This document shows, in pieces, positions 54,223-63,522 of a DNA stretch of 64,000 nucleotides (the stretch's first letter is position 1; the number at the start of each line of letters is the position of its first letter). Source of the stretch: Stenotrophomonas sp. Marseille-Q4652 (lineage in GTDB: Bacteria; Pseudomonadota; Gammaproteobacteria; Xanthomonadales; Xanthomonadaceae); assembly GCF_916618915.1 (NCBI RefSeq), contig NZ_CAKAKE010000001.1:1736001-1800000 (forward strand), in the 5' to 3' direction. A program made the translations under genes and the position numbers. The notes beneath the pieces were generated by a model that saw only the letters and a list, made by a program, of their open reading frames with translations, was not told the origin of the DNA and did not search any database.

Positions 54223-56307
54223 ATGAACAGCTCCGGTTCCCTGCCCCACCCCGCCACGGATTGCGAGGCCCTGCGCGACCCGGCGCTGTACATCAACCGC
54301 GAGCTGTCGCAACTGGACTTCAACTTCCGCGTGCTGGCCCAGGCGCTGGACCCGCAGGTGCCCTTGCTCGAGCGCCTGCGCTTCATGTGCATCTCCTGCA
54401 CCAACCTGGACGAGTTCTTCGAGATCCGCGCCGCGGCGGTGCGCCACGCGCAGGAATTCGGGCTGCCGCCGGCGCCGGACGGCATGGGGCCGCAGGCCAT
54501 TCTCAATGCCATCCACGAGCGCGCCACAGTGCTGGTGGAACAGCAATACCACTGCTGGAACGAGGTGCTGCGACCGGCGCTGCGGGAAGCCGGCATCGGC
54601 GTGCCCGGGCGCAATTCGTGGGACGCACGGCAGAACCGCTGGCTGCGCGCCTACTTCCGCCACGAGATCATGCCGGTGCTGTCGCCGCTGGGGCTGGATC
54701 CGTCGCATCCGTTCCCGAAGATCCTCAACAAGTCGCTCAACATCGTGGTGATGCTCAAGGGCACCGATGCGTTCGGCCGCGCCGGGCACATGGCCATCGT
54801 GCGCGCGCCACGCTCGCTGCCACGCATCATCCAGCTGCCGGAAAAACTCGGCGGCCCGCAGGATTACGTGTTCCTGTCCTCGGTGCTGTCGGCCTTCGTC
54901 GGCGAGCTGTTCCCGGGCATGGAGGTCCAGGGCGCCTGGCAGTTCCGCGTGACCCGCAACTCCGAGCTGGTGGTGGACGAGGAGGAAGTGGAGAACCTGG
55001 CGCTGGCGCTGCGCGACGAGCTGGTCGACCGCGGCTATCGTCCAGCCGTGCGGCTGGAGATCGCCAAGGACTGCCCGCGCGAGGTCGTGCGCTCCCTGCT
55101 GCACAACTTCGGCCTGCCCGACAACGCGGTGTACCCGATCGACGGGCCGGTGAACCTCAACCGCATCATCCAGCTGTACGACGTCATCCAGCGCCCCGAG
55201 CTGAAGTACCCGCCGCTGAACCCGCGCACGCTGCGCGACAGCGACGGCATTTTCGACATCGTCTCGCGCAAGGACGTGCTGCTGCACCATCCGTTCGATG
55301 CGTTCACCGCGGTTCTGGACCTGATCCGGCAGGCAGCGGTGGATCCGGGGGTGCTGGCGATCAAGCAGACCCTGTACCGCACCGGGAAGGATTCGCCGAT
55401 CGTCGAGGCGCTGATCCAGGCCGCTCGCAACGGCAAGGACGTGACGGTGGTGGTGGAGCTGCGTGCGCGCTTCGACGAGGAAGCCAACCTCGGCCTGGCC
55501 GACCGCCTGCAGGAAGCCGGCGTGCAGGTGGTCTACGGCGTGGTCGGCTTCAAGACCCACGCCAAGATGCTGCTGATCGTGCGCCGCGAGGGCCGCAAGC
55601 TGCGCCGCTACGTGCACCTGGGCACCGGCAACTACCACAGCGGCACCGCCCGGGCCTACACCGACCTGAGCCTGATCACCGCCGAGCCGGACATCGGCAA
55701 CGACGTGCACCTGCTGTTCCAGCAGCTGTCCGGGCTGGCTTCGTCCACGGAGCTGCGGCGCCTGCTGCAGTCGCCCTTCACCCTGCATGCCGGGATGCTG
55801 CAGCGGATCGAACGCGAGGCCCGGCTGGCGCGCGAAGGCCGGCCGGCGCGCATCATCGCCAAGATGAACGCCCTCAACGAGCCGCAGGTGGTGCGCGCGC
55901 TCTACGCCGCCTCGCAGGCCGGCGTGCAGATCGACCTGATCGTGCGCGGCGCCTGCACCCTGCGCCCGGGTGTGCCGGGGGTGTCGGACAACATCCGCGT
56001 GCGCTCGATCGTCGGCCGCTTCCTCGAGCACAGCCGCGTGTACTGGTTCGGCAACGATGGCCAGCCCGAGCTGTTCTGCGCCAGCGCCGACTGGCTCGAG
56101 CGCAACCTGCTGCGGCGGGTGGAGATCTGCTTCCCGATCCTGGACGCGGACCTGGTCGAGCGCGTGCACCGCGAGGTGCTGCAGAACTACCTGGACGACA
56201 ACCTCAACGCCTGGGAACTGGACGCCTCCGGTGCCTACCACAAGCGTGGCCCCGCCACGGACGAGCGTCCGCATTCGGCCCAGCAGGCCCTGCTCGACGG
56301 ACTTTGA
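54223..56307 (+). CDS. ppk1: Polyphosphate kinase 1
   Basis: A 694-residue enzyme that makes polyphosphate from ATP. N-terminal domain begins ALYINRELSQLDFNFRVL. The autophosphorylated histidine is in VGFKTHAKMLLIVRR near 443-457, with HLGTGNYHSGTARAYTDL following. Its start is 4 bp after the phoR stop, so it is co-transcribed with the phosphate regulators. The length is typical. Confidence 0.97.
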   Translation: MNSSGSLPHPATDCEALRDPALYINRELSQLDFNFRVLAQALDPQVPLLERLRFMCISCTNLDEFFEIRAAAVRHAQEFGLPPAPDGMGPQAILNAIHERATVLVEQQYHCWNEVLRPALREAGIGVPGRNSWDARQNRWLRAYFRHEIMPVLSPLGLDPSHPFPKILNKSLNIVVMLKGTDAFGRAGHMAIVRAPRSLPRIIQLPEKLGGPQDYVFLSSVLSAFVGELFPGMEVQGAWQFRVTRNSELVVDEEEVENLALALRDELVDRGYRPAVRLEIAKDCPREVVRSLLHNFGLPDNAVYPIDGPVNLNRIIQLYDVIQRPELKYPPLNPRTLRDSDGIFDIVSRKDVLLHHPFDAFTAVLDLIRQAAVDPGVLAIKQTLYRTGKDSPIVEALIQAARNGKDVTVVVELRARFDEEANLGLADRLQEAGVQVVYGVVGFKTHAKMLLIVRREGRKLRRYVHLGTGNYHSGTARAYTDLSLITAEPDIGNDVHLLFQQLSGLASSTELRRLLQSPFTLHAGMLQRIEREARLAREGRPARIIAKMNALNEPQVVRALYAASQAGVQIDLIVRGACTLRPGVPGVSDNIRVRSIVGRFLEHSRVYWFGNDGQPELFCASADWLERNLLRRVEICFPILDADLVERVHREVLQNYLDDNLNAWELDASGAYHKRGPATDERPHSAQQALLDGL

Positions 56308-56364
56308 GCGCGGGTGGCGGTCGCCGATGCCGCCATCACCCGGCCTTCGTTTACCATTCGCGCC

Positions 56365-57891
56365 ATGCCCCAGTCCCAACCGACTTCCCCGCCGCTGCAG
56401 GACGGCGACCTGCTGGCCGCCATCGACCTGGGGTCCAACAGCTTCCACATGGTGATCGCGCGCTACCTGCTCGGGCAGCTGCGCGTGGTCGACCGCCTGC
56501 GCGAAACCGTGCGCATGGCCGATGGCCTGGACGGCAAGGGCGGCCTGTCGCCGCAGGCACGCCAGCGTGCGCTCGAGTCCCTGGCCCGCTTCGGCCAGCG
56601 CATCCGCGATATCCCGCCCTACCGGGTCCGCGCCCTGGCCACCAACTCGGTACGCAAGCTGCGCGAACCGCTGGCCTTCCTGATGCCGGCCGAAACCGCG
56701 TTGGGCCATGCCATCGAAGTGGTCAGCGGCCGCGAGGAGGCCCGCCTGATCTACCTTGGGGTAGCCCACGCACAGCCACCCAAGCCGGACCAGCACCGGC
56801 TGGTGATCGATATCGGCGGCGGCTCGACCGAATTCATCATCGGCCGCGGCATGGAGACGCTGGAACGCGAGAGCCTGCAGGCCGGCTGCATCGCCAGCAC
56901 GCGCCGCTTCTTCCCCGGCGGCAAGCTGAGCAAGAAACGCTGGAAGGACGCGCTGACCGAAATCGGCGCCGAGTTCCAGCCGTTCGCGGTCAAGTACAGG
57001 GCGCTCGGCTGGCAGGAGGCCCTGGGCTCTTCCGGCACGCACAAGGCGATCAGCGAGATCTGCGCGGCGATGAAGCTGAGCAAGGGCGCGATCACCGCCG
57101 AGGCGCTGCCACAGCTGCGCGAGGAACTGCTGCGCGCAAGGCACATCGACGACATCAACCTGCCGACGCTGTCCAGCGAGCGGCGCCCGATCATCGCCGG
57201 CGGCATCCTCGTGCTCGAGGCCGCGTTCCAGGCGCTGGCCCTGCAGAAGCTGCTGGTCAGCAAGGCGGCGATGCGCGAGGGCATCCTCCACGACATCATC
57301 GGCCGCAGCAGCGACAACGACCCGCGCGATGCCTCGGTGGAGGCGCTGACCGTGCGCTATGGCATCGATGCCGCGCAGGCCGCGCGCGTGCAGGCCACCG
57401 CCGAGCGCATGTTCGAGCAGGTGGCCGAGCCGTGGCAGCTCGATGCCGACGATGCGCGGATGCTGGGCTGGGCTGCGCGCCTGCACGAGCTGGGCCTGAT
57501 GATCGCGCACAGCGGCTACCACACCCACGGCAGCTACGTGATCGAGCACTCGGACATCGCCGGCTTCTCGCGGCAGGAACAGCAGATGCTGGCCGCGCTG
57601 ATCCGCACCCATCGCCGCAACGTGCCCAGGAGCGCGTTCGACGCACTGCCGGACCGACTGGTGCAACCGGCACGGCGCACCGCCGCCCTGCTGCGTCTGG
57701 CCGTGCTGCTGCACCGGGCACACGAGCAGCACCCGATTCCGACGCTGGAACTGTCGGTGGACGGCAACGTGCTGTCGCTGGTCCTGGACAGGGACTACCT
57801 CGACGCGCGGCCGCTGCTGCGCGCCGACCTGATCGGCGAGGTCGAGGGCATGGCCGGGCTGGGCTTCGACTTCCGCCCTTCAGTCACCTGA
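56365..57891 (+). CDS. ppx: Exopolyphosphatase (Ppx/GppA family)
   Basis: A 508-residue enzyme starting at ATG 56365 (MPQSQPTSPPLQDGDLLAAI). Actin-like phosphate-binding motifs AAIDLGSNSFHMVIAR near 18-33 and VIDIGGGSTEFIIG near 148-161, catalytic Glu region GREEARLIYLG, and a C-terminal HD-like domain. It releases phosphate from polyphosphate or pppGpp. It follows ppk1 by 57 bp, so synthesis and degradation of polyphosphate are co-encoded, under likely PhoB control. Confidence 0.95.
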   Translation: MPQSQPTSPPLQDGDLLAAIDLGSNSFHMVIARYLLGQLRVVDRLRETVRMADGLDGKGGLSPQARQRALESLARFGQRIRDIPPYRVRALATNSVRKLREPLAFLMPAETALGHAIEVVSGREEARLIYLGVAHAQPPKPDQHRLVIDIGGGSTEFIIGRGMETLERESLQAGCIASTRRFFPGGKLSKKRWKDALTEIGAEFQPFAVKYRALGWQEALGSSGTHKAISEICAAMKLSKGAITAEALPQLREELLRARHIDDINLPTLSSERRPIIAGGILVLEAAFQALALQKLLVSKAAMREGILHDIIGRSSDNDPRDASVEALTVRYGIDAAQAARVQATAERMFEQVAEPWQLDADDARMLGWAARLHELGLMIAHSGYHTHGSYVIEHSDIAGFSRQEQQMLAALIRTHRRNVPRSAFDALPDRLVQPARRTAALLRLAVLLHRAHEQHPIPTLELSVDGNVLSLVLDRDYLDARPLLRADLIGEVEGMAGLGFDFRPSVT

Positions 57892-57951
57892 GGCCATCGC
57901 CGGCCTGCCGGTGACGCGCGCAGCGGATGGGCTCGCGCCTACAATGCGTGC

Positions 57952-58698
57952 ATGACGACCCTGTTCATTTCCGACCTGCACCTGGACCCCAGCCGCCCGG
58001 CCATCACCGAGCTGTTCCTGGCGTTCCTGCGCGATGACGCGCGCGATGCCGAAGCGCTGTACATCCTCGGCGACCTGTTTGAAGCCTGGATCGGCGATGA
58101 CACGCCCTCGCCGGCGGCCGACGCGGTCGCCGTGGCGCTGCGCGGACTGACCGACACCGGCGTGCAGGTGTACTTCATCCGCGGCAACCGCGACTTCCTG
58201 CTCGGCGAGGACTACGCGCGCCGCGCCGGCCTGCGCATCCTGCACGACCCGAGCGTGATCGAGCTGTACGGCCGCGCGGTGCTGCTGCAGCACGGCGACC
58301 TGCTGTGTACCGACGACACCGCCTACCAGGCCTTCCGTGCGCAGACCCGCGACCCGGCCTTCATCGCGCAGTTCCTGTCGCAGCCGCTGCCGGCGCGCAT
58401 CGCCTTCGCCCAGCAGGCACGTGCGGCCAGCCAGGCGCGACAGTCGGAAATGAAGCAGGACGACCGCGCGCAGTTCGAGACGGTCACCGATGTGGCACCG
58501 GCCGAAGTGGCCTCCACCTTCGTGCGCTACGGCGTGGACACCATGATCCATGGCCACACCCACCGCCCTGCGGTGCACACGCTGGAAGCGGGCGGGCGCA
58601 CCTGCACCCGCATCGTGCTCGGCGACTGGTACGAACAGGGATCGGTACTGCGCGTGGATGCCGACGGTTACCGGCTGGAAACGCTGGGCACGGCCTGA
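57952..58698 (+). CDS. lpxH: UDP-2,3-diacylglucosamine diphosphatase LpxH
   Basis: A 248-residue metallophosphoesterase of lipid A synthesis, producing lipid X at the inner membrane. Motifs FISDLHLDP (4-12), [12 protein letters not shown] near 38-49, GNRDFLLG near 78-85, [12 protein letters not shown] near 106-117 and [10 protein letters not shown] near 198-207 are all present. Start at ATG 57952; it is 60 bp after ppx. It converges on a small lipoprotein gene. Confidence 0.96.
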   Translation: MTTLFISDLHLDPSRPAITELFLAFLRDDARDAEALYILGDLFEAWIGDDTPSPAADAVAVALRGLTDTGVQVYFIRGNRDFLLGEDYARRAGLRILHDPSVIELYGRAVLLQHGDLLCTDDTAYQAFRAQTRDPAFIAQFLSQPLPARIAFAQQARAASQARQSEMKQDDRAQFETVTDVAPAEVASTFVRYGVDTMIHGHTHRPAVHTLEAGGRTCTRIVLGDWYEQGSVLRVDADGYRLETLGTA

Positions 58699-58728
58699 GG
58701 GCTGCCCGGCTCCCGTGCGCCGCTGGCC

Positions 58729-59160
58729 CTACTGCGGCGCCATCTCGACCGACGAATCCCGTGCGCAACCCTGCAGCGTCTGCGCGCCGGACACGAATTC
58801 GGCCAGGTAGGGATATTCGATATCGGACATCCCGTCCGAACATGGTTCGCGCCGCACATCGAGCGCGAACGCGTCCTCGCCCTCCTGCCCGGTGAAGTGC
58901 AGGCCATCGCCATCGACCCGCCGCGCGCCCTCCAGCCGGCGCGGCGCATCGATCGTTTCCGGCGTGCTGTAGAGCAAGATTTCCCCGTCGATGCGGATGC
59001 CCCAGAACGGCTCGGTGCCGACCACCTGCAGTCTGGCCGGAAAGTCATCGACGATGGCCGGTGCACCCGTGTCTTCGTTGTTGGCCGGCTGCGGCTGCGG
59101 TGTGCAGGCACACACGCCAAGCACCAGCAGCAGGAAAGGAACACGCGGCAGGTTCATCAC
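58729..59160 (-). CDS. COG3650-type lipoprotein
   Basis: A 143-residue protein with a signal peptide and lipobox-like VCAC (Cys20). The mature region has GTEPFWGIRIDG, the hallmark of the COG3650/HslJ-related exported domain, and CSDGMSDIEYPYLAEF near the end. Two cysteines in the mature domain may form a disulphide. Function unknown; the related HslJ is tied to stress and antibiotic tolerance. Met1 or Met2 are both possible starts. Confidence 0.78.
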   Translation of the reverse strand: MMNLPRVPFLLLVLGVCACTPQPQPANNEDTGAPAIVDDFPARLQVVGTEPFWGIRIDGEILLYSTPETIDAPRRLEGARRVDGDGLHFTGQEGEDAFALDVRREPCSDGMSDIEYPYLAEFVSGAQTLQGCARDSSVEMAPQ

Positions 59161-59282
59161 GGATCACCTCGTTGGCTGTCACGCAGTGCCGGCGACACCT
59201 GGCACCCTGACCTTCAATGCTGGCATACCGCAGCCAAGGCCCTGCGAAGGGGGCTGCGTATACCCGGAAGCCGGTAGCCCGG

Positions 59283-60122
59283 TCAGTTCCGCGCCGGCTC
59301 GACCAGCAGCAGCAACTCGTCCTCGGCAAAGCCGGCCAGCAGGCGCGCCTCGTCGTTGAACGGGCCGTGCAGGTAGCCACCGGCGTATTGGTGCAGCAGC
59401 TCGCGGAAGCGCGTGCGCGGCTCGACCCCGGCCTGGCGGCAGTACCAGTGGTACCAGCGGGTACCGGCGGCCACGTGGGCCACTTCCTCGCGCAGGATGA
59501 TCTCCAGCACGTCGGCGGTTTCGCCATCACCCAGCGCACGCAGTCTGTCGATCATGCCCGGGGTGACATCCAGCCCGCGCGCCTCGAGCACGCGCGGCAC
59601 CAGGGCCATGCGTGCCAGGCCATCGTGGGCGGTCTTCTCGCACATGTCCCACAGCCCGTTGTGTGCCGGCAGCTCGCCATAGTCCGCGCCGTGGGCGAGC
59701 AGGCGCGCACGCAGCAGCAGGAAATGGCGCGACTCGTCGTCGGCGCAGCTCACCCAGTCCGAGCAGAACGAGGACGGCAGGCCGCGGAAGCGGTACACCG
59801 CGTCCCAGGCCAGGTCGATCGCATTGAGTTCGATATGGGCGATGGCGTGGATGAAGGCGGCACGGCCTTCCACGCTGCCCAGGCCACGGCGCGGCAGTTT
59901 GCTCGGATGCACCAGCTGCAGCTGCGGCGGCCGGCCCGGCATGCGGATCGGTTCCGGCCCGGGCGCATCGGCCGGCAGCTTGAGCCGGCCATCGCGATAC
60001 TGCGCGGCGAAATGACGGCTGAGCGCGGCCTTGCGCCACGGATCCGGCTCGGCCAGGCAGGCCTGGGCGGCGCGCAACAGGTCGCCGCCGACGTCAGGGA
60101 ATGCCGCCTCGCTCACTGCCAC
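59283..60122 (-). CDS. DUF455 ferritin-like protein
   Basis: A 279-residue, mainly helical protein of the DUF455 family. Likely di-iron ligands are Glu in AIAHIELNAIDLAWDAV near 90-106, Asp/Glu-His in CADDESRHFLLL near 125-136, and Glu-His in LREEVAHVAAGTRWY near 210-224. The fold is shared with tRNA hydroxylase MiaE, but the substrate is not known. It is 7 bp after purF, so probably co-transcribed with the purine gene. Confidence 0.85.
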   Translation of the reverse strand: MAVSEAAFPDVGGDLLRAAQACLAEPDPWRKAALSRHFAAQYRDGRLKLPADAPGPEPIRMPGRPPQLQLVHPSKLPRRGLGSVEGRAAFIHAIAHIELNAIDLAWDAVYRFRGLPSSFCSDWVSCADDESRHFLLLRARLLAHGADYGELPAHNGLWDMCEKTAHDGLARMALVPRVLEARGLDVTPGMIDRLRALGDGETADVLEIILREEVAHVAAGTRWYHWYCRQAGVEPRTRFRELLHQYAGGYLHGPFNDEARLLAGFAEDELLLLVEPARN

Positions 60123-60129
60123 GCCCGGC

Positions 60130-61587
60130 TCAGGCGCGGCGCTTGTTCTTGGCGTCGTCCGAACGCAGCTGCTGGATGCGCTCGAAGTAGCCCGGCTCGA
60201 TGCCGGTGACGTACTGGCCGTTGAAGCAGGACGAGTCGAACTGGGTCAGCGCCTGGTTGCCCTCGCGCACGGCGGCTTCCAGGTCTTCCAGGTCCTGGTA
60301 GATCAGCCAGTCGCAGCCCAGGTGCTTCTCGATTTCCTCGATGCTGCGGTTGTGCGCGACCAGTTCCTCGGCCGCCGGCATGTCGATGCCGTAGATGTTG
60401 GGATGCCGCACCGGCGGCGCGGCGCTGGCCAGGTAGACCTTGCGCGCACCGGCGTCGCGGGCCATCTGCACGATCTGCTGGCTGGTGGTGCCACGCACGA
60501 TCGAGTCATCGACCAGCAGCACCACGCGGTTGCGGAACTCCAGGTGGATCGGGTTGAGCTTGCGGCGCACCGACTTAACGCGCTCGCCCTGCCCCGGCAT
60601 GATGAAGGTGCGGCCGACGTAGCGGTTCTTGACGAAGCCCTCGCGGTACTTCACGCCGAGCACGTTGGACATCTCCAGCGCGACGTCGCGCGAGGTGTCC
60701 GGGATCGGGATGATGGTGTCGATGTCGTGGTCCGGGCGCAGGCGCAGGATCTTCTCGCCCAGCTTGGTGCCCATGCGCATGCGCGCCTTGTGCACCGAGA
60801 CGTTGTCGATCATCGAGTCCGGGCGCGCGAAGTACACGTACTCGAAGATGCACGGCGACATCTTCGTCTCGGTCGCGCAGATCTCGCTGTACAGCTGGCC
60901 GTCGTTGGTGATCACCAGCGCCTCGCCCGGGGCGAGGTCGCGCACGCGCTCGAAACCGAGCACGTCCAGCGCCACCGATTCGGAAGCCACGATGTATTCG
61001 GCGTCGCCACGCTTGCCCAGCACCAGCGGACGGATGCCGTGCGGATCGCGGAACGCGACCAGGCCCAGGCCCAGCACCACGCTGACCACGGCGTAGCCGC
61101 CCTTGCAGCGGCGGTGCACGCCGGCCACGGCGCGGATCGCGGCCTCGGGGGTGAGCATGCGCTGCGCATCGAGTTCGTAGGCGAACACGTTCAGCAGCAC
61201 TTCGCTGTCCGACTCGGTGTTGACGTTGCGGCGGTCGGCCTCGAACACCTGCTGGCGCAGCGCCTCGGTGTTGATCAGGTTGCCGTTGTGGGCCAGGGCG
61301 ATGCCGTAGGGCGAGTTGACGTAGAACGGCTGCGCCTCGTCCAGGCCTTCGGAACCGGCAGTGGGGTAGCGCACGTGAGCGATGCCGACGCAGCCGCGCA
61401 GCACCGACATGCGGGTCTCGTCGAACACGTCGCGGACCAGTCCGTTGCCCTTCTGCACCCGCAGGCGGGTGCCGTCCGCGGTAGCGATGCCCGCCGCGTC
61501 CTGGCCACGATGCTGGAGGACGGTCAGGCCGTCATACAGTTGCCCGGCGACGTTTTCGTTGCCGACGATACCGACGATGCCACACAT
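60130..61587 (-). CDS. purF: Amidophosphoribosyltransferase
   Basis: A 485-residue class II glutamine amidotransferase, first committed step of purine synthesis. Cys2 ([10 protein letters not shown]) becomes the N-terminal nucleophile. The PRPP-binding loop [18 protein letters not shown] is near 358-375. There is no long propeptide. It is 29 bp downstream of cvpA, the conserved dedD-cvpA-purF arrangement. Confidence 0.98.
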   Translation of the reverse strand: MCGIVGIVGNENVAGQLYDGLTVLQHRGQDAAGIATADGTRLRVQKGNGLVRDVFDETRMSVLRGCVGIAHVRYPTAGSEGLDEAQPFYVNSPYGIALAHNGNLINTEALRQQVFEADRRNVNTESDSEVLLNVFAYELDAQRMLTPEAAIRAVAGVHRRCKGGYAVVSVVLGLGLVAFRDPHGIRPLVLGKRGDAEYIVASESVALDVLGFERVRDLAPGEALVITNDGQLYSEICATETKMSPCIFEYVYFARPDSMIDNVSVHKARMRMGTKLGEKILRLRPDHDIDTIIPIPDTSRDVALEMSNVLGVKYREGFVKNRYVGRTFIMPGQGERVKSVRRKLNPIHLEFRNRVVLLVDDSIVRGTTSQQIVQMARDAGARKVYLASAAPPVRHPNIYGIDMPAAEELVAHNRSIEEIEKHLGCDWLIYQDLEDLEAAVREGNQALTQFDSSCFNGQYVTGIEPGYFERIQQLRSDDAKNKRRA

Positions 61588-61616
61588 CTTGCGCGCTCTC
61601 CGCGGGCGTGCGCCCG

Positions 61617-62357
61617 TTACCTTGAGGATGGCCGTGCCTGGCCGGGGGACTCGACCCGTGCCGGGTCGGCTTGATCCGGGCGCACCTGCGCCGGATCGAT
61701 GTTGGGAGGCAGTCCCCGTGCGGGGTCCCTTGGGTCTTCCGCGCTGGCGTCGTCGTTGCGGCCCTGTCCCAGCGCCTTCGACACCGCCTGCTGCAACCCG
61801 CTGCCCGATACCATGTCGTCGAAGCCGGCATTATCGCCTGCCAGGGGCAGCTTGCCCAAGTCCACCCCGGGCAGTGCGCGCACGTTCACATCCGGCATCG
61901 AGAAGTCCGGCAACTGCGCGCGCATCCAGTGCGCGACCGGCAACAGCACCGGCAACAGCCTGGATTGCTGCCACGCTTCCTCGCGCGGCAGCGGGGTAAA
62001 GCCCATCAGCAGCACCAGCACGCAGCTGAACAGGCCGCCGCGCAGCACCCCAAGGCCGAAACCCAGCGCGCGATCTGTACCGTTCAGCCGGGTCGCATCC
62101 ACCGCGCTGCGCAGGATCATGCCGACCACGGCCACCACCACCATCACCGCGACGAAGGTCAGCGCATAGCCGCCCAGGTAGTGGGTCACGGTGGGCGGGC
62201 CGTCGGCCAGCCAGTGCGTGGTGCTGTCGCCAAACTGGAACGCGGCCCAGCCGGAGAGCAGCCACGACAGGGTTCCGACGACGATGCCGACGAAGCCCCT
62301 GATCAGCCCGAGCAGGGCCGACACGCCGATCACCGTCAACAGCACCAGGTCAATCAT
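61617..62357 (-). CDS. cvpA: CvpA family membrane protein
   Basis: A 246-residue protein with four hydrophobic segments (about residues 3-22, 25-43, 65-88 and 104-122). The N terminus is typical of CvpA ([21 protein letters not shown]). The C-terminal 80 residues are a polar, Pro/Asp-rich tail longer than in E. coli. CvpA is needed for colicin V production and for envelope integrity, mechanism unknown. It lies between the SPOR gene and purF. Confidence 0.93.
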   Translation of the reverse strand: MIDLVLLTVIGVSALLGLIRGFVGIVVGTLSWLLSGWAAFQFGDSTTHWLADGPPTVTHYLGGYALTFVAVMVVVAVVGMILRSAVDATRLNGTDRALGFGLGVLRGGLFSCVLVLLMGFTPLPREEAWQQSRLLPVLLPVAHWMRAQLPDFSMPDVNVRALPGVDLGKLPLAGDNAGFDDMVSGSGLQQAVSKALGQGRNDDASAEDPRDPARGLPPNIDPAQVRPDQADPARVESPGQARPSSR

Positions 62358-62433
62358 GCAAGGCGCTCCCTGCCCGTCGAGATTCCCGACCCGCTGCGGG
62401 CCAGGGTGTTGCTGCGCCCGTCATGCGCGCAGC

Positions 62434-63459
62434 TCAAGGATGCGGCACCACCATGCCGGTGATGCCCACCCGGGCGGCGACCTGGGCCTTGATCTGCTCG
62501 GCCTCGGCGCGGTTGGCCACTGGCCCGACCCGCACGCGGCTCAGGGTGCCCTTGTCGGTACGCACCTGCTCGACGAAGGCGCTGAAGCCGGCCGCACGCA
62601 CGCGGTCACGCAGCGCGGTGGCGTCACCGGCCTGGGCAAAGGCACCCAGCTGCACGGCAAAGCCCACGCTGCTGGCCGCCGGGGCCTTTGGTTCGGCCAC
62701 GGCAGGCTTGTCCGGGCTGGCCGGCTGGGCGGCGACCTTGGGAGTTTCGGGCTTGGCCGGTTCCGGCGCGGGCTTGGCCGGCTGTGGCTTGGGTGGCTCG
62801 ACCTTGGCCGGAGCCGGCTTCGGCGGCTCCGGTGCCGGCTGCGGCGTGGCGGCAACCGGTGCAGGAGCCGGGGCGGCGGGAGTCGCGGGCACCGCCGCGG
62901 CCGGGGCCGGCCCGGGTTCGGCGTTGAGCGTCACGACCTTGGCGTCGACGTCGCTGCGCAGGCCGGCCGCCTGCAGGCGCACCGACTCTGCCTGTGCACG
63001 GTCGGCGTAGGGACCGATGCGCACGCGCCAGGCCTGACGGCCATTGATCGTGTCGGCCTGGCGGAAGCCGGGAAGTTGGGATTTCTTCAGGAAGGCAATA
63101 ACCGCATCGGCATCGGCCTCGGTGGCATAGGCGCCGAAGCTCACCGCGTAATTGCCCGCGGCCACGGCCGGAGCGGCCGCATCCTGGCCGGTACTGGCCG
63201 GGTCGGCGGCATCGGGATTGCCCGCCTGCGCGGTGGCCGGCATGCCCAGCGCGCCCTCGCCTGTCGCTCCTGCCGGGGCAACCAGCGGCAGTTCGCGGGT
63301 CTGGAACTGGCCTTCGGCCGGTGCCGCCGGTGCCTTGAGCGGAACGTCGCGCACGCCACTGTCAGGGGCGGGCCCCTTGACCAGCATCGGCAGGAAGATG
63401 ACAGCCAACGCCACCAGGACGATGGCACCAATCAGTCGCTGTTTCAGGGAAGTATCCAC
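62434..63459 (-). CDS. DedD-like SPOR-domain protein with two SPOR repeats
   Basis: A 341-residue protein with one N-terminal membrane helix (about residues 9-27), then two SPOR domains: near 102-178 (AVSFGAYATEADADAVIAFL) and near 265-341 (GFAVQLGAFAQAGDATALRD). They are joined by an 80-residue Pro/Ala/Lys linker. SPOR domains bind denuded glycan at the division septum. E. coli DedD, in the same folC-dedD-cvpA-purF position, has a single SPOR. Confidence 0.9.
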   Translation of the reverse strand: MDTSLKQRLIGAIVLVALAVIFLPMLVKGPAPDSGVRDVPLKAPAAPAEGQFQTRELPLVAPAGATGEGALGMPATAQAGNPDAADPASTGQDAAAPAVAAGNYAVSFGAYATEADADAVIAFLKKSQLPGFRQADTINGRQAWRVRIGPYADRAQAESVRLQAAGLRSDVDAKVVTLNAEPGPAPAAAVPATPAAPAPAPVAATPQPAPEPPKPAPAKVEPPKPQPAKPAPEPAKPETPKVAAQPASPDKPAVAEPKAPAASSVGFAVQLGAFAQAGDATALRDRVRAAGFSAFVEQVRTDKGTLSRVRVGPVANRAEAEQIKAQVAARVGITGMVVPHP

Positions 63460-63522
63460 GTAGCTTGCTGGCGGCAGGGCGGAATGCCGCCGCGATTATA
63501 GCGGGCGTGCCCGCGGCCCATG

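Noticed and set aside
54079..57914. Very long open frames on the other frames across ppk1-ppx (over 1,200 codons)
   Set aside because: They shadow ppk1 and ppx; composition is Arg/Ala/His-rich and lacks family motifs, as expected from GC-rich codon bias.
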